A DNA stretch of 8,153 nt, from contig JBFHMM010000184.1 of NCBI GenBank assembly GCA_041594355.1, forward strand, positions 1 through 8,153, written 5' to 3'. Numbering within the stretch: the stretch's first letter is position 1; each line of letters starts with the position of its first letter. Below, one piece after another: positions 5,693 to 8,153 of the stretch. Under the pieces are notes generated by a model. That model was not told where the DNA came from and did not search any database. It saw nothing but the letters and a program-made list of their open reading frames with translations. The position numbers and the translations under genes are program-made. The DNA comes from JAIUZI01 sp041594355 (lineage in GTDB: Bacteria > Pseudomonadota > Alphaproteobacteria > Rhodobacterales > Rhodobacteraceae).

Positions 5693-6570
5693 GTGACCCA
5701 GGCCTTGGCCCGGTCCTTGAGAAAGCTCAAGAAGGTCTGCACCTTGTTGGTTCGGTGCAGATCGACATGTGTCACCAGCCAGAGGGCACCGGCCCATTCC
5801 GGGCGCGGCTCCATCACGCGGACGAGCGTGTCGGTGTGGCGGGCGGCCTCCCATTCGGCCATGAAGCCGATGCCGGCCCCGGCAAGGATCGCCTCGTGTA
5901 GGGAAAAGCCATTGGTGCCGCGAAAGGTGATCGCCTCGGCCGGGACATGGGCCCGCAGCCAGACGTTGAAAGGCGCGCGGCTGTTTTCGTCATCGCTGCA
6001 GATGAACCGGTGCTGCCGGAACTTCTCCACTGACTCCGGTGCGCCGTGTCTGTCGACATAGTCGCGGCTGGCAAACAGGCTGACGGTCTGCGACATGAAG
6101 GGCTGAACCACATTGTCGGGCTGATCGGGCACCGATCCGGCGCGGATGGCCACATGCGCCTCGCCATATTCCAGCCGGAACAGGCGGGCCCCGGTCAGGT
6201 AGCGCACGATCAGGCCGGGGTGCATGGCCTGGAAATCGGCCAGCACCGGCACCAGCAGCGGCGCGATGGATTCCAGAGAGGTGACGACAAGTTCTCCGGT
6301 GACGTCGTCACCCTGCCCCTTGAGCCGCCCGGCCAGCTGGTTGAACTGGTCGTCGGTGGCCTGCGCCACCCGTAACAGGTCGCTGCCGGCCTCGGTCGGC
6401 GTGTACCCCCGCGCATGACGCTGGAACAGCTTGACCCCCAACCGCGTTTCGATTGCGTCGATATGGCGGATGACGGTGGCATGATGCACGCCCAAGACAT
6501 CCGCGGCACCGCTCACGGTACCCATGCGGGCCACCTGATAGGCGGTCCTGATCTCGTCCCAATTGTCCAT
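5689..6570 (-). CDS. LysR-family transcriptional regulator
   Basis: A 293-aa LysR-type regulator. The N-terminal winged helix-turn-helix spans about residues 3-62 (GTVSGAADVLGVHHATVIRH is the recognition region), followed by a linker helix. The substrate-binding domain runs from about 90 to 290 (GELVVTSLESIAPLLVPVL onward). The start is placed at MDNWDEIRTAYQVAR because relatives begin there; the frame stays open upstream to 6672, but that sequence is the divergent promoter. There is no good Shine-Dalgarno before this ATG, and a possible -10 (CATAAG, 6583-6588) would give a very short leader. It overlaps eamA by 4 nt and is divergent from azoR, the classic layout for a LysR regulator controlling itself and the neighbouring gene. 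Confidence 0.93.
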   Translation of the reverse strand: MDNWDEIRTAYQVARMGTVSGAADVLGVHHATVIRHIDAIETRLGVKLFQRHARGYTPTEAGSDLLRVAQATDDQFNQLAGRLKGQGDDVTGELVVTSLESIAPLLVPVLADFQAMHPGLIVRYLTGARLFRLEYGEAHVAIRAGSVPDQPDNVVQPFMSQTVSLFASRDYVDRHGAPESVEKFRQHRFICSDDENSRAPFNVWLRAHVPAEAITFRGTNGFSLHEAILAGAGIGFMAEWEAARHTDTLVRVMEPRPEWAGALWLVTHVDLHRTNKVQTFLSFLKDRAKAWVT

Positions 6571-6586
6571 CTGAGTTCGGCTCTTA

Positions 6587-6642
6587 TGTGCATTTTCGAA
6601 CAGGCACTGCGGACAATCCGGCATTGCGTTCGAGAATGCAAT
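6587..6642. promoter_or_regulatory. Divergent lysR/azoR control region with two related dyads
   Basis: Site B (6623-6642) reads ATTGCGTTCGAGAATGCAAT, a 20-bp dyad pairing at 8 of 10 positions and containing a T-N11-A as expected of LysR boxes. Site A carries TGCATTTTCGAAC (6589-6601), which matches the reverse complement of 6628-6640 with one mismatch. The two 20-bp sites are centred about 36 bp apart. Site A overlaps the likely lysR promoter (autorepression), while site B is 53-72 bp upstream of the azoR start codon (activation or repression). Repeats are seen; regulator and effect are inferred. Confidence 0.6.
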
Positions 6643-6694
6643 ATCCAATTTATGGTCATCAGTGAAAATCATTCCGTCTCAAGGATCTATACAA

Positions 6695-7276
6695 ATGCCC
6701 CGTACCGTTTTGCACATTGATGCCTCTGCCCGTCACGAGGGCTCCGTCACCCGCGAGCTGAGCGCGCTGACCGTCGCCCGGCTGAATGCCGACACGGTGC
6801 TGTATCGTGACCTTGCCTCGGCGCTGCCGCAGATCGACGAAACCTGGGTCAACGCCAACTTCACCCCTGCCGACCAGCGTGACGCCCTGCAACGCGATAC
6901 GCTGACCCTGTCGGACCAGCTGGTTGACGAACTGCGCCGCGCCGACGCCATCGTTATTGGCACGCCAGTCTATAATTTCTCGGTGCCCACCAGCCTGAGG
7001 GCCTGGATCGACCAGGTAGCGCGGGTCGGAGAAACCTTTCGCTACACCAGCGAAGGCCCGCAGGGGTTGCTGACCGACAAGCGGGCCGTGGTGGTCATCG
7101 CCTCGGGCGGCACTGCCGTGGGATCCGAGATCGACTTTGCGTCCGGCTACCTGCGTCACATGCTGGGGTTCATGGGGGTGACCGATGTCGAGCTCATCGC
7201 CGCCGACCGGATTGGGGTCGATGCAGAGGTGGCCCGGAAGTCGGCCAGCGACGCCATCGCCGCGCTGGCGGCCTGA
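6695..7276 (+). CDS. azoR: FMN-dependent NADH-azoreductase
   Basis: A 193-aa flavodoxin-fold oxidoreductase of the AzoR (AcpD) family, which uses FMN and NADH to reduce quinones and azo compounds by two-electron steps in the cytoplasm. The N-terminal strand and FMN-phosphate loop are VLHIDASARHEGSVT (about 5-19). The flavin-contacting PVYNFSVPTSLRAWID spans about 91-106, followed by VARVGETFRYTSEGPQGLL and VVVIASGG (about 132-139), all matching the E. coli AzoR pattern. The ATG at 6695 is chosen because AAGGA lies at 6681-6685 and because the fold starts there; an in-frame ATG at 6662 would add 11 uncharacteristic residues. It is divergent from lysR, and probably induced through it by quinone-like or electrophilic compounds (inference). 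The stop abuts a methyltransferase remnant on the other strand. Confidence 0.93.
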   Translation: MPRTVLHIDASARHEGSVTRELSALTVARLNADTVLYRDLASALPQIDETWVNANFTPADQRDALQRDTLTLSDQLVDELRRADAIVIGTPVYNFSVPTSLRAWIDQVARVGETFRYTSEGPQGLLTDKRAVVVIASGGTAVGSEIDFASGYLRHMLGFMGVTDVELIAADRIGVDAEVARKSASDAIAALAA

Positions 7277-7526
7277 CGTTCTCCGGCGCAGCGCGAACCA
7301 GGTCCATGTGACCCCGGCGGCGCGGTTTCCCGGCTGGATTGAGGCGGCAGGTGTCTGCTGCACGACATCCAGCCCCATACGCCGCGCCGATGTCGAGCAC
7401 GCGCGCCGGAGCCGCCGGGAACAGGTCCGCCACCGGCGCGTAGATCCGGTCACAGGACAACGCCTCGTAGGGGGCGGTCAGGTTTTGTGCCGCCGCCTCG
7501 TATCCGTCGATAACCTCCTGGCTCAT
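7277..7526 (-). pseudogene. Class I SAM-dependent methyltransferase remnant
   Basis: The first 48 codons (from ATG 7524-7526) read MSQEVIDGYEAAAQN and end PARVLDIGA, which is the entry to SAM-binding motif I of a class I methyltransferase. The glycine-rich GTG part is then lost. Close to 7380-7390 the sequence switches by one frame to GLDVVQQTPAASIQPGNRAA and GVTWTWFALRR, which look like the C-terminal strand of the same family. About 115 residues of a usual length near 200 appear to be missing. The original stop cannot be identified; the 3' end abuts the azoR stop. The SAM motif is incomplete, so no enzyme is expected. N-terminal identity is fairly sure; the C-terminal match rests on recall of relatives. 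Confidence 0.7.
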
Positions 7527-7563
7527 CCCGCCACCCAGTCCTTGACTCCCCTGCAGCACCGGT

Positions 7564-7665
7564 TTACCTGCACGTCCAGTCATCCGGAAGCTTGAACCCT
7601 TCCGGTCCCAGTTTGATGGGATCGCCCTCCACCAGCGCGTTGCGCCCGTGGGGGCCGTTGTGCAT
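7564..7665 (-). CDS. Small hypothetical protein (33 aa)
   Basis: An unrecognised ORF running from ATG (7663-7665) to TAA (7564-7566), with a TGA in frame directly upstream of the ATG, so its start is fixed. The product begins MHNGPHGRNALVEGDPIKLG and ends in a Pro/Asp/Trp/Cys tail, FKLPDDWTCR. About 80% of its codons end in G or C, as in the neighbouring genes, which supports real coding. A weak GGGA lies 7-10 nt upstream. It has no signal peptide or membrane segment. It lies 37 nt ahead of the methyltransferase remnant on the same strand, so the two may once have been cotranscribed, and it is divergent from ffh. It could also be a chance ORF. Confidence 0.45.
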   Translation of the reverse strand: MHNGPHGRNALVEGDPIKLGPEGFKLPDDWTCR

Positions 7666-7686
7666 TCAGTCCCGGCTTCCTACCTT
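7658..7686 (+). promoter_or_regulatory. ffh: Candidate ffh promoter
   Basis: TTGTGC (7658-7663) and TACCTT (7681-7686) are spaced by 17 nt, and would give a leader of about 30 nt before ffh. The -10-like hexamer lies exactly in the loop of a perfect 6-bp dyad, GCTTCC (7675-7680) and GGAAGC (7687-7692). Both hexamers are weak matches, so this is tentative. Confidence 0.3.
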
Positions 7687-7724
7687 GGAAGCGCCCCAGT
7701 AACCGGCATCAGGAGGCCGCAGGC

Positions 7725-8153
7725 ATGTTTGAAAATCTATCCGAACGCCTCTCTGGCGTCTTTGACCGCCTGACCAAACAGGGCGCGCTGTCTGAAGAGG
7801 ACGTGAAAACCGCCCTGCGCGAGGTGCGCGTCGCGCTTCTGGAGGCGGACGTGTCGCTGCCGGTGGCCCGCGATTTCGTCAAGAAGGTGCAGGAACAGGC
7901 GACCGGTCAGGCCGTCACAAGATCGGTGACCCCGGGCCAGCAGGTCGTCAAGATCGTGCATGACGCGCTGCAGGACGTGCTGCGGGGCGACGAAGACCCC
8001 GGCAAGCTGAAAATCGACAGCCCGCCGGCTCCGATCCTGATGGTCGGCCTGCAGGGCTCGGGCAAGACAACGACCACCGGCAAACTGGCCAAGCGGCTCA
8101 AGGATCGGGATGGCAAGCGGGTGCTGATGGCCTCGCTCGACGTCTACCGCCCG
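7725..8153 (+). CDS. ffh: Signal recognition particle protein Ffh (5' part)
   Basis: The SRP54-type GTPase binds 4.5S RNA and signal sequences of nascent membrane proteins and delivers ribosomes to FtsY. Only the first 143 codons are present; the frame is open to the window edge. The N domain spans about 1-95 (MFENLSERLSGVFDRLTKQG, with the ALLEADVSLPVA motif near 37-48). The G domain begins with PILMVGLQGSGKTTTTGKLA, whose P-loop GLQGSGKT is at 108-115, and DVYRP closes the visible part at 139-143. A consensus AGGAGG (7711-7716) lies 8 nt before the ATG, fitting a highly translated core gene. The remaining G domain and the M domain lie outside the window. Confidence 0.97.
   Translation, partial: MFENLSERLSGVFDRLTKQGALSEEDVKTALREVRVALLEADVSLPVARDFVKKVQEQATGQAVTRSVTPGQQVVKIVHDALQDVLRGDEDPGKLKIDSPPAPILMVGLQGSGKTTTTGKLAKRLKDRDGKRVLMASLDVYRP

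Noticed and set aside
5693..5854. 54-codon N-terminal extension of the EamA protein
   Set aside because: The sequence is Arg/Gly-rich, not membrane-like, and lies within lysR. The ATGA overlap at 5689-5692 gives the standard family start.
6659..7453. A 264-codon minus-strand frame under azoR
   Set aside because: Most of it is antisense to azoR. Only its first part, from about 7384 down to 7277, carries the methyltransferase C-terminal remnant, which is annotated as part of the pseudogene.
7584..7605. CCGGAAG/CTTCCGG hairpin with an 8-nt loop as a terminator
   Set aside because: It lies inside the 33-codon ORF, has no T-tract on either strand, and can arise from the codons for Pro-Glu-Gly-Phe-Lys-Leu-Pro.
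7527..7724. Search for 4.5S SRP RNA or a tRNA next to ffh
   Set aside because: No SRP Alu/S-domain-like GGAA-tetraloop hairpin of the right size and no tRNA cloverleaf could be traced in this gap.

Overview
The window looks like high-GC alphaproteobacterial chromosome, most likely a member of the Rhodobacteraceae (Roseobacter-type). The reasons are an F0-only ATP synthase operon separate from the F1 genes, two different b-type subunits (b and b'), a b subunit with a signal-peptide-like N-terminus, GC-rich third codon positions, and accessory proteins resembling families common in that group. These assignments come from reading the protein sequences; no database search was run.

Left part (1-2730, minus strand): an F0 operon in the order atpI-atpB-atpE-atpF'-atpF. 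It has a candidate promoter upstream of atpI and ends in a strong GC hairpin at the left edge. The genes encode the membrane motor: a, the c-ring and the b/b' stator, plus the AtpI assembly factor. The c-subunit gene atpE is bracketed by two intercistronic hairpins, one just after atpB and one of about 14 bp between atpE and atpF'. This fits differential expression of the subunit that is needed in many copies.

Middle part (2856-3947): a plus-strand ArsR-type regulator with a clear palindrome upstream. Convergent to it is a broken dienelactone-hydrolase-family gene carrying an in-frame amber codon, a large internal deletion and a 1-nt deletion near its 3' end.

Right-middle part (3948-7276): a tightly packed minus-strand operon, lysR-eamA-transglutaminase-like, with two 4-nt ATGA overlaps. 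It is divergent from azoR, an FMN-dependent NADH-azoreductase. The shared 124-bp intergenic region carries two related dyads that are probable LysR-type regulator sites.

Right edge (7277-8153): a class I methyltransferase remnant that keeps its two ends but has lost its middle; an uncharacterised 33-codon minus-strand ORF with coding-like codon use; then the start of ffh (SRP54 GTPase), which runs off the window.

Overall, two core loci (atp F0 and ffh) flank an accessory segment holding two decaying genes and a small regulated transporter/redox cluster. I found no phage, transposon, CRISPR, rRNA or tRNA features. I see no clear new multi-gene system. The best leads are the atpE hairpins, the divergent lysR/azoR control region, the 33-aa ORF and the two gene remnants with the same 'ends kept, middle lost' structure.
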